From the NCBI RefSeq assembly GCF_009674665.1, contig NZ_WKJD01000002.1:1-64000 (forward strand): 64,000 nucleotides of DNA, given 5' to 3'. This DNA comes from Agromyces kandeliae. Its GTDB lineage: Bacteria; Actinomycetota; Actinomycetes; Actinomycetales; Microbacteriaceae. The translations under genes and the position numbers were made by a program. Below the pieces are notes generated by a model. That model was not told the DNA's origin and searched no databases. It was given only the letters and a program-made list of their open reading frames with translations. This document shows positions 31,801-40,243 of the stretch, piece after piece. Position 1 is the stretch's first letter. The number at the start of each line of letters is the position of its first letter.

Positions 31801-33434
31801 AACCGTGCGGCGAGCGGGAACCCGGTCCCGGCCACGTCGGGCGCTTCGTCCGCCTGCACCGTGTCGGTCTCCGTCTGCTTCAGTCCCGGGCGCGTGACCG
31901 CGAGCGACCAGCCGTCCCACCCGGCCAGGGTCTCGTGCAGGTACTGGTCGGCGGTGGTGGCGGCCTCCTCGCTCGAGGTGCTCGCGGCCTTCAGGTAGCC
32001 CTCGTCGCGGACGTGGGGCGGGTCGAGCACCAGCGGTTCGGACGGCTGCGCCGGTCGGACCAGCCGGAACTCGCCCTCGCGCTCGTGCAGCGACCGCCAC
32101 GCGTGCTCGGGCGCGTCGAGGTCGAGCACGTCGACGCGCCATCCGCGCGTCACGTCGGTCGCGTCGAGGGTCGTCGGCGTCGGCGAACCCGTGCGGTCCG
32201 CCTCATGGTCCGCCGACTGCTCGAACTGCGCGACGAGGTGCTTGGCCCGGTTGCGGCGCGCGATCACGATCCCGTTCGACCGCAGTGCGGGCAGCGAGGA
32301 GGCGTCGTCCGTCATCGAGGGCATCTGCAGCGCCGTCGCCGGCGTCGCGTCGAGGTCGGCGACCGTGCGCGCGATCGTGTCGAGCAGGCTCGCGAACTTC
32401 AGCGACATGCCGTCGGGATCGACCTGGTCGACGAGGAATCGCTCCGGGTCGTCGATCACGAGGCTGCCGTCGACGATGTCGGGCTGCTCGCGATCGATCA
32501 TCGGCGCCCATGCGCGATCCGAATAGTGCACGCGCGTCCACGGACGCGACGGATCCGCGGCGGCCAGATGCGCGATGGGCTCGTCGGACTGCACGTGCAC
32601 GACGCGGATCCGGGTGCCGCGCTCCGAGACGCCGGGGTCCTCGATCGAGAGGTCGATCGCGAGGCCCAGCCGGCGCAGCAGGTCCTCGTGGTCGGCGCAT
32701 CGCGCCACGAAGCTGTGGAACTCCGGGGCGACGGGCTCGGGCGCCGGGCGGGTGGCGTTCGCCGGGTCGTTCGGGTTCGCGGCGCGGTCGTAGAAGCCGG
32801 TCGCGGCGAGCAGCGCGGTCCGCGGACGGTCCGCGGCGGGCACGGCGTCCAGGTCGAGGTAGCGGGCGCGGGCGGGCGTGCCGGCGCCGCCCGACGCGGG
32901 GTCGCTGTCCTCGCGCAGGCGTCGCAGGTACTCGCGCACGGCGATCCGACGGTCGCCGTGGCCGAGTTCCGGGACGATCCAACCTGGGCCGAGCTCGTCG
33001 AGCGCGTCCTTGAGCACGCCGTGCGTCACGGGAGGGAAGTCGGTGGCGTGCTTCGTCGCCGCGGTCGCGTACACCTCGCGGATGGCGCGCACGACCTCCT
33101 CGACCGGATAGGAGTGCACGATGGACTCCTCGAAGTGCTGGAAGGTCGCCTGCCCGACGGCGGTGTCGCCGAAGAGCCGCATCCAGAGCTCGGAATCGGG
33201 CTCGACGTGAGGGTCGACGAACTCGCCCGGGAAGGTGCCCACGCCCTCGAGCTCGAACTCCCAGCCGGCGTCGCGCACGGTCCGCGGCCAGTCGGCGAAC
33301 GCCTCCGACTCCGCCAGCGGCACCTGCCCCGCCCCAGCCGGCACGGTCAACCGCGGCGTCACGAAGACCGTCACGCGAAGTCGGCCGTCCTCCCGGCCGC
33401 CCGGCAGTGCGGTGAAGATCGCCTGCTCGTCCAT
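28821..33434 (-). CDS. giant uncharacterised protein, 1537 aa
   Basis: Second gene of a two-gene operon, 9 bases after the 1317-residue gene. There is no signal peptide or membrane helix. Most of the sequence looks beta-rich and multi-domain. Recognisable islands are RVYLRRPWWSSGDDELLGVI (approximately residue 1090-1110), GLAVDGNGRRVSVG in a segment (about 1165-1225) resembling parts of phage-tail-type proteins, and near the end DLWYCDIQVDAGSAYTPFVQ with LALARYQRHSIPG and ADFVQLVPRRE. I have a sense that the last block recurs in other very large bacterial proteins, but I cannot name a family. No catalytic motif is evident. Codon use is like the backbone, so it is not obviously foreign. Confidence 0.85.
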   Translation of the reverse strand: MDEQAIFTALPGGREDGRLRVTVFVTPRLTVPAGAGQVPLAESEAFADWPRTVRDAGWEFELEGVGTFPGEFVDPHVEPDSELWMRLFGDTAVGQATFQHFEESIVHSYPVEEVVRAIREVYATAATKHATDFPPVTHGVLKDALDELGPGWIVPELGHGDRRIAVREYLRRLREDSDPASGGAGTPARARYLDLDAVPAADRPRTALLAATGFYDRAANPNDPANATRPAPEPVAPEFHSFVARCADHEDLLRRLGLAIDLSIEDPGVSERGTRIRVVHVQSDEPIAHLAAADPSRPWTRVHYSDRAWAPMIDREQPDIVDGSLVIDDPERFLVDQVDPDGMSLKFASLLDTIARTVADLDATPATALQMPSMTDDASSLPALRSNGIVIARRNRAKHLVAQFEQSADHEADRTGSPTPTTLDATDVTRGWRVDVLDLDAPEHAWRSLHEREGEFRLVRPAQPSEPLVLDPPHVRDEGYLKAASTSSEEAATTADQYLHETLAGWDGWSLAVTRPGLKQTETDTVQADEAPDVAGTGFPLAARFHVPGGSLPRLRFGRSYRVRVRAVDLSAHSIPADQLDDAHERELDGPYLRWEPVPSPAVIPLTEFTEGESLMRMVIRSTLGETVSDYIALQRVRDLPGHEPSGRIGIVYREENERHLAPPITSVQLAETHGRFDAAFSGSPAEVQAQFDLIAARESETYLTMPNGRLVNPADRAPGQEFTFAKDDVLMQGEYIVRDTPQLALPYLPDPLSRGVSFTTLPGDEIDDTTGGTREQRWPGGPDWHDRLPFRLRVVEGDGVPDFDVPSRTLTVPLPKATLVTVRISSFLDAPDIDLMSIWSLVRAELQTAGAPASAIAEARELMRQGRHWMVTPYAELTLVHAVEKPLEPPEIALDAQQRRAHGETFSVLPGFVRTHAASTGRMDLEATWQEPVDDPLEPAPVFVPDPADPPPPGTPTPPVRHAHVADFPVTPIESQARIGRDAAGPAGPYGPRHEVRHEFGDTKHRMVDYTPIATTRFREYFPPKVTDDPDLVTHAGPALRVNVPSSRRPDPPDVHSIIPTWRWDEMPLRVGSRFGVRRVRSGGGLRVYLRRPWWSSGDDELLGVILRLQPWLDWFADLDAGVAGARALGPLAEGWATSVLTGLGLGRDEVAKADSASALLRSKLAEASAELVDGGDARAARSGILDGLRVTGGDGGRLRLEPGLAVDGNGRRVSVGPSPARPHPRDDAEHFLDRTASAIDRARIAEAGPIVEDAAASALIGSWLDLLLLHTSDEGRRFTSSWGTDPVFEGEPLPGGPFIHHFPLRVDVGHGTLVESATGASPSSDPVTVVGHRPAFDESRDLWYCDIQVDAGSAYTPFVQLALARYQRHSIPGEEISAVVKADFVQLVPRREATFVLSPDGDAIAVTLAGTVGVPKFAEHLGALTAQVAASRRVEAWIERLPEDATSDLDWEPVDAPTELPVRHLLTRLGILRPRHGDVEWAGAVAVPDRERGVRLRIRIAEYELHQIDPKGVWPPLAFKARGRRIVYADTVELP

Positions 33435-33443
33435 CGTCGCCTC

Positions 33444-36400
33444 CTATGCCTGCTCCACCGCGAACGCGGCGCAGTACTCGCTCCACGGTTCGTGCGCGAG
33501 CTGCTCGGCGTCCGTGTAGCCGGCCATCATCGCGGCGAACGTCGGGTCGCCCCCCGAACCCGAGAACCGCCGCTCGCACGTGGCGGTCACCGAGAACGAG
33601 CAGAAGCAGATCGAGACCTCGATGCTGATCGAGGCCTTGCCGACGGCCTTCGCGGCACCGCCCACCTCGCGGTACGACAGCTCGAGGTAGATCTCGATGC
33701 TGGCCGAGATGAGGCCGAGCACGTCGACCTCGCCGCGCGCGCGGAAATAGCCCGAGAGCGTGACCGATTGCGAACCATCGGGGAGCTCCTCGAGTCGGAA
33801 GTAGATGCCCGCCATCACCGACACCTCGCCGCTGGCGACGACGAAGCTCAGCTTCACCGCGGCCCCGAACTCGAGGGCGGCCTCGACCATGCGGAGCCCC
33901 TTCGGCGTCACGGCCAGGCCGAGGAACCCGCCGCCCGCGAAGAGCGAGACCTGCAACCGGAACGGGTCCTCGCGGGTCGCGAACGCGAAGCGGAACTCGA
34001 GCGACTCGCCGATGAAGGGCACAGCCAGCGCCGCCGAGAAGCGGATGTTCGACAACGCGAACACGCCGACCGCGAGGTCGGGGATCGCGAGGTCGAATCC
34101 GGCGGTGATGCCGCTCGGCTGGATGTCGAGGTAGGGCGGATCGCTGAACCCGTCGAACGGGATGATGCCCTTCAGGCGCTCGACGAAGGCGAGCGGCCCG
34201 ACGAACTCGACGCCACCCGGATCGGCGAGCGCGACGTTCACGTCGGGCTTGCGACCAGCACGCACCGAGAACTCCATCACGGCGACGCGGAGGCGCACGA
34301 CCGCGCTGTCGCCCACGAGCCGGAGCTCGAACGGCGGCATCGAGCACGACACGATCGCCGTGGGACTTCCACCAGGCAGCACCGGCGCGCTGGTCTCGGC
34401 GAGCAGCCGGAGGGTGGCGTCGCCGCCGGGGACGAAGACGGACGCGCCGGCCGGCCAGGCGTGGAGTCGGGTCGACCACTCGAGCCGCGCATCGACGGAC
34501 TCGGGCAGGCGTCCGCCCGAGAAGACCGCGAGCACCGCCTTCGCCGCGTCGGCCGCCTTGCCGTCGAGGTCGGCGAGTCGTCGGAGCACGGCCTCGAGCC
34601 GTTCGGCGTCGGCGCGCGCGAGACCGAGTGAGGGCAGCACCGTCTCCCAGCGGTCGACGATCTCGCGGGACGACGACGACAGGTCGGCGAGGGCGGCCGC
34701 GACGTCGGGCACGACCGCCTGGGGAGTGGCGAGCGCCAGGAACGCATCGGCCAGGTCGCCGACGGCATCGGCGAGCTTCACGGCCTGCGCCGGTACCGGC
34801 GCCGCCTGCGCCGCGAGCACCGCGGCCGGGTCCAGCTGCTGCACCTGCGCGACCGCCGCCCTGAGCGAGCCCACGACGTCGACGGCCTGCGCCACGAATC
34901 GCGGCACCACCGCATCCGCGTTCGAGAGCAGGTCGCGCAGGTCGAGCACGCCGAAGAGCTTCGCGACATCCTTCGGGAACATGCCCTGGACGTCGAACGC
35001 GCCGGGAATCGCATCCTTGGACGCGAGGTCGCCGCCGACCGGACCGACCCGCCGGGCGAGCGCCTTCACCTGGACGCCGGGGCTCACGAATCCGCCGGAT
35101 CGATCCGACTGGCTCGCGAAGTCCATCTGGCGGATCGCCGGGCCGGTGCCGTCCGCCGTGGCCACCTCGAGGAACTGGTCCGCGCCGTTGCCGGGCACGC
35201 CGTCCTGCCGGGGACCGTTGTCGAGGTACGTCGCCGGGTAGCGCAGCGGAACGGGCTCGGCCTGGCCCGTGAACGCGCTCATCGATGGCACGACGGCGCG
35301 CGCCACGGCGAGCACCGGCAGCGCGAAGTGCGGCGCGCCGGCGGGGTCCGAGACCGACCGGAAGCGGAGCGTCGCAGTGGCGAGGGTCGTGTCGTCGGGG
35401 TCGGCGTGCGGCGCGTACGCGATCCGCTGCCCGCGCAGGTCGAACGTCGGCGAGGCGGTGTTCGCGGCTGCGAGGGTCAACTCCCGCTTGAGGCTCGCCG
35501 GGATCGGGACACCCATGTCGGGGAGGTCCTCCAGCGCAGTCTTCTCGGCGAAGACGAGCGGGCCCTCGAACTCCACGATGCGGTCCTCGACGTCCGTGGC
35601 GACCATCCGGAACGTGAACGGCACGTCGCCCGCGACGGGCTGGTCGCCGTTCAGTCCGTCGGAGGTCGGGATCGAGGGGACGAACACCTTGCCCCCGAAC
35701 GCCCCGGGCAGGGGCGAGGGCTTGGCGAGCGGCGGGGTGCCGGCCGTGAGGATCCGCACCCACCGGAACGGCATGGCACGGTCCGCCTTCGGCACGCCAT
35801 GTCCGCGGAACTCGCGCTCGGGCTCCTTCACGACCACGAACAACCGCTGCACGAGCCGTGCGACGCCGTGCCGCAGCATCCGCTCGGTGACCTTGACCAG
35901 CGCCGCCCGATGGCCGAACGGCAGCAGGACGCCCTGATAGACGACCTTCACGTACTGGTCGCGGGCCATGATGGTTCGCTGCGTCCACTCCTCGATCGAC
36001 AGCCCGATCGGCACGTCCCCCGGGATCTGCAGGCTTCCGCGCAGCCAGCCGCCGAGCCCGGTGAGCATGAGGTGCTCGACGTGGAACGGACGCGGCTCCC
36101 ACCTCGGGTCCGGCGAGCGGGGCCATCGGTAGTCGGAGGTGAGGTGCACGAGCTGGCGGCGGTCGCGCGGCGAGAGCGAGCCGCGGAACGGTGCGGGCGC
36201 GTCGACGTCGTCGTTCGGGTCGCCCGCCACGGTCGCGCTCGCGGCCTCGTCCTTCGCGTCCGTGTCGCGGTCGAAGTCGCGAGTCCAGACCGCTCGGATG
36301 CTGCGCCCCTCCGGTCGCCCCTCGTCGACCGGCGCGGGCGCCGCCGGGTCGATGGCGTTCGCGGTGCCGACGCGATTGCCGAGCCTGGTGTGCCAGAGCT

Positions 36401-37397
36401 CCACGCGGTCGTCGTGCTCGACCTCGTCCATGGCGTGCGCGAACGCGCCGCCCGAATGCGGGCTGACCTGCAGCCGCCACGGCAGTTCGAGCGCCGTCTC
36501 CGTCGCCGATGGCGGACGAGGCGAGGGCGGGAGCCGGTCGGGGCGGCCGATGATCGCCGCAGGGTCGGCGTGGAGCATGCCGGGCGCGTCGGAGACCGCC
36601 GCGACGGCACTCGCCACGCCGAACCGGGCCTGGACGAGGTCGGCCGTTCGGGCCAGGCGCGTCGCGGCGATCGCGCGATCGATTCGGGCCGCGGCCGGTT
36701 CTCGGGGAAGGCGCGTGCGATCCCATCGGTCTCCGAGGCGTCCACGGAGCGGAACGGGCGGTTCGGCACGGCCCCTGCGCACCACGACGCCGTCGTCGAT
36801 CGCGAGTGCGGCGAACAGCTCGGCGTACTCCCGCCAGTCGATCCGACGCGCCTGGCCAGACGCGTGGGGCACGACGCTGAGCGGCAGCGCACGCATCGCC
36901 GCGAGGAGCCCGGCTCCGGTGAACGGGATGCGCTCGTCGCCGACCGAGAACACCAGGCGACTCGTGCGCGCGAGCAGGGCCCGCGATCGCACTCCCGCCC
37001 CGGGCACGCCGTGCTGTTCCGGGACGCCCGCAGCCTTCTTCGCGTCGTCGTCGGAGAGGAAGCCGTCGACCGGACCGCCGGCCTCGAAGAACGCCTCCTC
37101 GTAGAGGTGCTGCGGACCGAACTCCGCGACGAGGTAACCCCGGTCGGCCGTGCGGAACAGCGCGCGGCCGTCTCCGTCGCGTTCCAGGCCGAGCCCGGCG
37201 AACCGGAACCTCAGGTCGACGAGGTCGCGCGTGCGGAGCAGGCGCACGGACGGCATCGACTCCTGCAGCGGGTCCTCGTCGCCGAACCACCCGATCGGGT
37301 CGAAGGGGAGCAGGTGGCCGATGGGGACGCCGGCCACCGGCGCAGGCATGAACATCCTGTCGATCGCCGCCGAGAATCGCGGCTCGAGTGCTGGCAT
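33444..37397 (-). CDS. giant uncharacterised protein, 1317 aa
   Basis: First gene of the operon with the 1537-residue protein. Three parts can be seen: a mixed N-terminal region (1-640), an Ala-rich helical region (about 690-900, for example LADAVGDLADAFLALATPQA) and a C-terminal beta-rich region (about 960-1290) with FVGPLAFVERLKGIIPFDGF, LDIQPSGITAGFDLAIPDLA and VSLFAGGGFLGLAVTPKG. That alternating hydrophobic pattern suggests a long beta-sheet, perhaps a lipid-facing or tube-like fold. The C-terminus has a Cys-rich ICFCSFSVTATC. No signal peptide is seen. Function unknown; the strict pairing suggests the two proteins act together. Confidence 0.85.
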   Translation of the reverse strand: MPALEPRFSAAIDRMFMPAPVAGVPIGHLLPFDPIGWFGDEDPLQESMPSVRLLRTRDLVDLRFRFAGLGLERDGDGRALFRTADRGYLVAEFGPQHLYEEAFFEAGGPVDGFLSDDDAKKAAGVPEQHGVPGAGVRSRALLARTSRLVFSVGDERIPFTGAGLLAAMRALPLSVVPHASGQARRIDWREYAELFAALAIDDGVVVRRGRAEPPVPLRGRLGDRWDRTRLPREPAAARIDRAIAATRLARTADLVQARFGVASAVAAVSDAPGMLHADPAAIIGRPDRLPPSPRPPSATETALELPWRLQVSPHSGGAFAHAMDEVEHDDRVELWHTRLGNRVGTANAIDPAAPAPVDEGRPEGRSIRAVWTRDFDRDTDAKDEAASATVAGDPNDDVDAPAPFRGSLSPRDRRQLVHLTSDYRWPRSPDPRWEPRPFHVEHLMLTGLGGWLRGSLQIPGDVPIGLSIEEWTQRTIMARDQYVKVVYQGVLLPFGHRAALVKVTERMLRHGVARLVQRLFVVVKEPEREFRGHGVPKADRAMPFRWVRILTAGTPPLAKPSPLPGAFGGKVFVPSIPTSDGLNGDQPVAGDVPFTFRMVATDVEDRIVEFEGPLVFAEKTALEDLPDMGVPIPASLKRELTLAAANTASPTFDLRGQRIAYAPHADPDDTTLATATLRFRSVSDPAGAPHFALPVLAVARAVVPSMSAFTGQAEPVPLRYPATYLDNGPRQDGVPGNGADQFLEVATADGTGPAIRQMDFASQSDRSGGFVSPGVQVKALARRVGPVGGDLASKDAIPGAFDVQGMFPKDVAKLFGVLDLRDLLSNADAVVPRFVAQAVDVVGSLRAAVAQVQQLDPAAVLAAQAAPVPAQAVKLADAVGDLADAFLALATPQAVVPDVAAALADLSSSSREIVDRWETVLPSLGLARADAERLEAVLRRLADLDGKAADAAKAVLAVFSGGRLPESVDARLEWSTRLHAWPAGASVFVPGGDATLRLLAETSAPVLPGGSPTAIVSCSMPPFELRLVGDSAVVRLRVAVMEFSVRAGRKPDVNVALADPGGVEFVGPLAFVERLKGIIPFDGFSDPPYLDIQPSGITAGFDLAIPDLAVGVFALSNIRFSAALAVPFIGESLEFRFAFATREDPFRLQVSLFAGGGFLGLAVTPKGLRMVEAALEFGAAVKLSFVVASGEVSVMAGIYFRLEELPDGSQSVTLSGYFRARGEVDVLGLISASIEIYLELSYREVGGAAKAVGKASISIEVSICFCSFSVTATCERRFSGSGGDPTFAAMMAGYTDAEQLAHEPWSEYCAAFAVEQA

Positions 37398-37660
37398 GGT
37401 CGTCTCCCCCGCCCCCGGGTGCGCACCGTGGGTCGACGACCGTCGAGCCGCCGCCGCGGGCCCGTACGCCTCAGATGGTACGCCCGATGCGAGCGGGCGG
37501 CGAGGGACCTGCGGCCCTCTCCTCCCGAAGCGGGTCCGACGGCGCGGCGGCGGATGAGCACGATGCCGAGGACGTGCTGCCGGAGACGCGCGCGGCGCTC
37601 GGCATGCGGGAGGACCATCCGCGCGGGTGCCGGGTGGCCGTCACCCGAGGCGGAGCGTCG

Positions 37661-38818
37661 TCACCGAGCTTCCGCCTCCGCCGCGACCGGCAGGTCGCCG
37701 AAGGCGCGCTCGTCGATGCCGATGCCGCGGTAGACCTCGTGCAGCGCGGCGACGATCGCGCCCGTCGCGCCGGCGAAGTCGCCGAGCTCCGACGCGGTGA
37801 GGCGCGGCGCCGCGCCGAGGTGGTGCTCGAGCACGGTCTCGTAGCGGCCGAGGTCGCGGGCGAGGGACTTCGCGATGCCGCCGCCGAGCACGATGACCTC
37901 GGGTTCGCACGAGACGGTCGCGGCGGTGAGCACGATGAGCATGGCCTGGTCGAAGTGGGCGCGGAGCGCGCGCACGGGCTCGGCGGCGTCGGTCGCGAAG
38001 AGGTCGGCCGGCGAGTCGAGTCGCACGCCCGCCTCGGCTGCGAGGCGCAGGATTCCCGGGCCGGTCACCATGAGCTCGAGCCGGGTGCCGAGCGGGCCCG
38101 CCGGCAGTTGCCCGAACTCGCCGATGACGCCGTGTGCGCCGCGGAGGATCCGGCCGTCGATCGCGATGCCGGCACCGAGGCCGGTGCCGATCGTGACCAT
38201 CACCGCCGTCGGCGCGTTGCGCGCGGCGCCGAAGTGCTGTTCGCCGAGCAGGGCGAGGTTCGCGTCGTTGTCCGCCCGCACCGGCCGATCCGCGTGCGCG
38301 CGGACGAGGTCGTGGAAGCCAGGCTCCTCCACCTGCGGCAGGTTCGGAGCGTTGGAGATCGTCGACCCGTCGCGTCCGACCGCGCCCGGGAGGCCCAGGT
38401 ACAAGCCCGCGACGTGGTCCCAGCGATCGCCCGCGATGTCGCGTGCCGCCGAGGCGAGCCACGCGGCGAGCCCCGCGGCATCCGCCTCGACCGGGGTCGC
38501 CAGCTCGCGGCGCTCGATCGGCGTGCCCACGAGGTCGGCGAGCAGGATGCGCGTGTTCGACGCGCCGACGTCGATGCCCACGACGAACGCGCGATCCGCG
38601 ACGAGGTCGAGGAGCACCGCGCGGCGGCCGCGCTGCTCCGACACCAGCTCGGATGCCTCGACCACGACGCCCTCGGCGATGAGCTGCTCGACCGCGCGCG
38701 TGACCGTCGCGGCGGAGATGCCGGATGCCGCAGCGAGCTGCTTCCGGCTCGCCGGCCGGATGCGCATCAGCTCGGTCAGCACCGCCGTCCTGTTCAGTCG
38801 GCGCATGTCGTTGACCAT
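37661..38818 (-). CDS. ROK-family transcriptional repressor
   Basis: 385 residues from ATG 38818 behind AGGAGGT. Residues 1-70 form a winged helix, with TELMRIRPASRKQLAAASGI and SAATVTRAVEQLIAEGVV; the rest is a ROK sugar-binding domain with VVGIDVGASNTRILLADL, VRADNDANLALLGE and MVTIGTGLGAGIAIDG. The segment GVIGEFGQLPAGPLGTRLEL lacks the His and Cys cluster that bind zinc in many ROK proteins. It is divergent from the sugar operon and two inverted repeats lie between them, so it should repress that operon and itself until a sugar ligand appears (NagC/XylR-like logic). Annotated longer start at 38974 is not supported. Confidence 0.93.
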   Translation of the reverse strand: MVNDMRRLNRTAVLTELMRIRPASRKQLAAASGISAATVTRAVEQLIAEGVVVEASELVSEQRGRRAVLLDLVADRAFVVGIDVGASNTRILLADLVGTPIERRELATPVEADAAGLAAWLASAARDIAGDRWDHVAGLYLGLPGAVGRDGSTISNAPNLPQVEEPGFHDLVRAHADRPVRADNDANLALLGEQHFGAARNAPTAVMVTIGTGLGAGIAIDGRILRGAHGVIGEFGQLPAGPLGTRLELMVTGPGILRLAAEAGVRLDSPADLFATDAAEPVRALRAHFDQAMLIVLTAATVSCEPEVIVLGGGIAKSLARDLGRYETVLEHHLGAAPRLTASELGDFAGATGAIVAALHEVYRGIGIDERAFGDLPVAAEAEAR

Positions 38819-38830
38819 CGGACCTCCTGA

Positions 38831-38853
38831 TTTCCGCTCAGTCTGAGCGTAAA
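38831..38853. promoter_or_regulatory. inverted repeat before the ROK gene, probable operator
   Basis: CGCTCA (38835-38840), GTC, TGAGCG (38844-38849), extended outward by TTT and AAA. It lies 13 bases upstream of the ROK start, in its leader, as expected of an autorepression site. Confidence 0.6.
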
Positions 38854-38892
38854 GCATTGCCCGAGCGCGGTCGATCCGACGCTCCGATGCGA

Positions 38893-38925
38893 TTCTCTCG
38901 TTGGAATTCGAGAGAAGTCTTGACT
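38893..38925 (+). promoter_or_regulatory. inverted repeat and -35 of the sugar operon promoter
   Basis: TTCTCTCG (38893-38900) and CGAGAGAA (38909-38916) are perfect 8-bp arms around eight bases. A TTGACT -35 (38920-38925) follows directly. No convincing -10 is seen at 17 bases, though AT-rich ATCAAAAT (38942-38949) is near. This site differs in sequence from the one at 38831, so a second regulator is possible. Confidence 0.55.
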
Positions 38926-39031
38926 TTGGTTGCGTACTGAAATCAAAATGGCAACGCACGCTCGCCGACGACATGCACGAGGCCGGCCGGTCGTCGCACC
39001 CAGGTACGTCCGCACAGGAAGGTCACACACC

Positions 39032-40165
39032 ATGGCACGATCACCGCTCACCCCGACTCGAGTCCTGAGGGTCTCGCTCGTCGGCGCCGTCGCATCCGCC
39101 CTGATGCTGAGCGGCTGCGCCGCGCAGGGCACCGCGGCCGCACCGGCCGAGCCGGGCGCACCGGCCGCCGAGCCGAGCCTCGAGTTCGAGGGCCCCAACG
39201 GCGAGCAGCCCGGAGCGCTCGGCGAACTCGAGCTCACCGACGACGAACTCGCCGAGGTGCAGGAGGGCGACCTCACGGCCGCGTTCGTGTGGCACACCTC
39301 CGGCGATTTCGTCGCGGCCGTCGAGGAAGGCGCCCGCGCCGAGTTCGAGGAGCTCGGCATCGAGGTCGTCGCGAGCACGCAGGCGAACTTCGACGCCGGC
39401 ACCCAGGCCAACAACGTCCAGACCGTCATGGCGCTCGACCCCGACATCGTCGTCGCGATCGCGGTCGACCCCACCTCGGCGGCGAAGTCGTTCCAGCCGA
39501 TCCTCGACGCGGGCGCGAAGCTCGTCATCATGACCACGCCGCCCGAGGGCTACGCCGCCGGCGACGAGTTCGTCTCGATCGTCACCGAGGACCTCGCCAA
39601 GGCCGGACGCGCGAACGCCGAGATCCTGGGCGACGCTCTGGGCGGCGAGGGCGAGGTCGGCGTCCTCACGTTCAACGCGAACTTCTGGTTCACCAACCAG
39701 CGCGACCGGTCGTTCACGGACTGGCTCGCCTACGAGTACCCCGACATCGAGGTCGTCGAGGAGCAGGGCTTCGCCGACGAGACCGCGACGCAGGCCGCCG
39801 CCGCGGCGATGATCGCCAAGAACCCGAACCTGAAGGGCATCTACGTCTCGTGGGCGACGGCAGCGCAGGGCGTGCTCGCCGCCATCCGCGCCGCCGGTCG
39901 CACCGACATCCAGGTCGTCACCAACGACCTCGACACGACGGTCGCCGCCGCGATGGTCACCGGCACGAACGTCGCCGGAATGGTCGGCAACGGCTCGCTC
40001 GACATCGGCGCCGGGCTCGCCCGGGCGGGAGCGTACGGCGTGCTCGGCAAGGACGCGCCCGAGCTCGTGGCATCCGACCCGACCAAGGTCACGAAGGACA
40101 ACCTCGTCGAGGGCTGGGAGGCGGACTACGGCGTGGAGCCGCCCTCGAGCGTCACCGGCGGTTGA
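39032..40165 (+). CDS. ribose-type ABC transporter substrate-binding lipoprotein
   Basis: 377 residues. The signal peptide RVSLVGAVASALMLSGCA ends in a lipobox (LSGC), so the protein is anchored outside the membrane. The mature part is a periplasmic-binding-protein fold of the ribose/LacI class: DLTAAFVWHTSGDFVAAVEE, then ALDPDIVVAIAVDPTSAAKS and LKGIYVSWATAAQGVL. RSHT-MARSP start at ATG 39032 is preceded by AGGAAGG. It is the first gene of the operon and should set substrate specificity together with the permease (42204) and the ATPase (44411). The ligand is unknown. Confidence 0.93.
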   Translation: MARSPLTPTRVLRVSLVGAVASALMLSGCAAQGTAAAPAEPGAPAAEPSLEFEGPNGEQPGALGELELTDDELAEVQEGDLTAAFVWHTSGDFVAAVEEGARAEFEELGIEVVASTQANFDAGTQANNVQTVMALDPDIVVAIAVDPTSAAKSFQPILDAGAKLVIMTTPPEGYAAGDEFVSIVTEDLAKAGRANAEILGDALGGEGEVGVLTFNANFWFTNQRDRSFTDWLAYEYPDIEVVEEQGFADETATQAAAAAMIAKNPNLKGIYVSWATAAQGVLAAIRAAGRTDIQVVTNDLDTTVAAAMVTGTNVAGMVGNGSLDIGAGLARAGAYGVLGKDAPELVASDPTKVTKDNLVEGWEADYGVEPPSSVTGG

Positions 40166-40243
40166 CCATCCGGAGGAGGGGCCCGGCCGGCTCGCGGCCC
40201 CTCCCACCCCGGCGATCCGCCGGAACGAACGAAAGGATGTCGG

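Noticed and set aside
28911-34631. A 1906-codon plus-strand open frame
   Set aside because: Antisense to the two giant genes, with Arg/Glu/Val repeats typical of complementary high-GC codons and no domain. The minus-strand frames have balanced composition and good starts.
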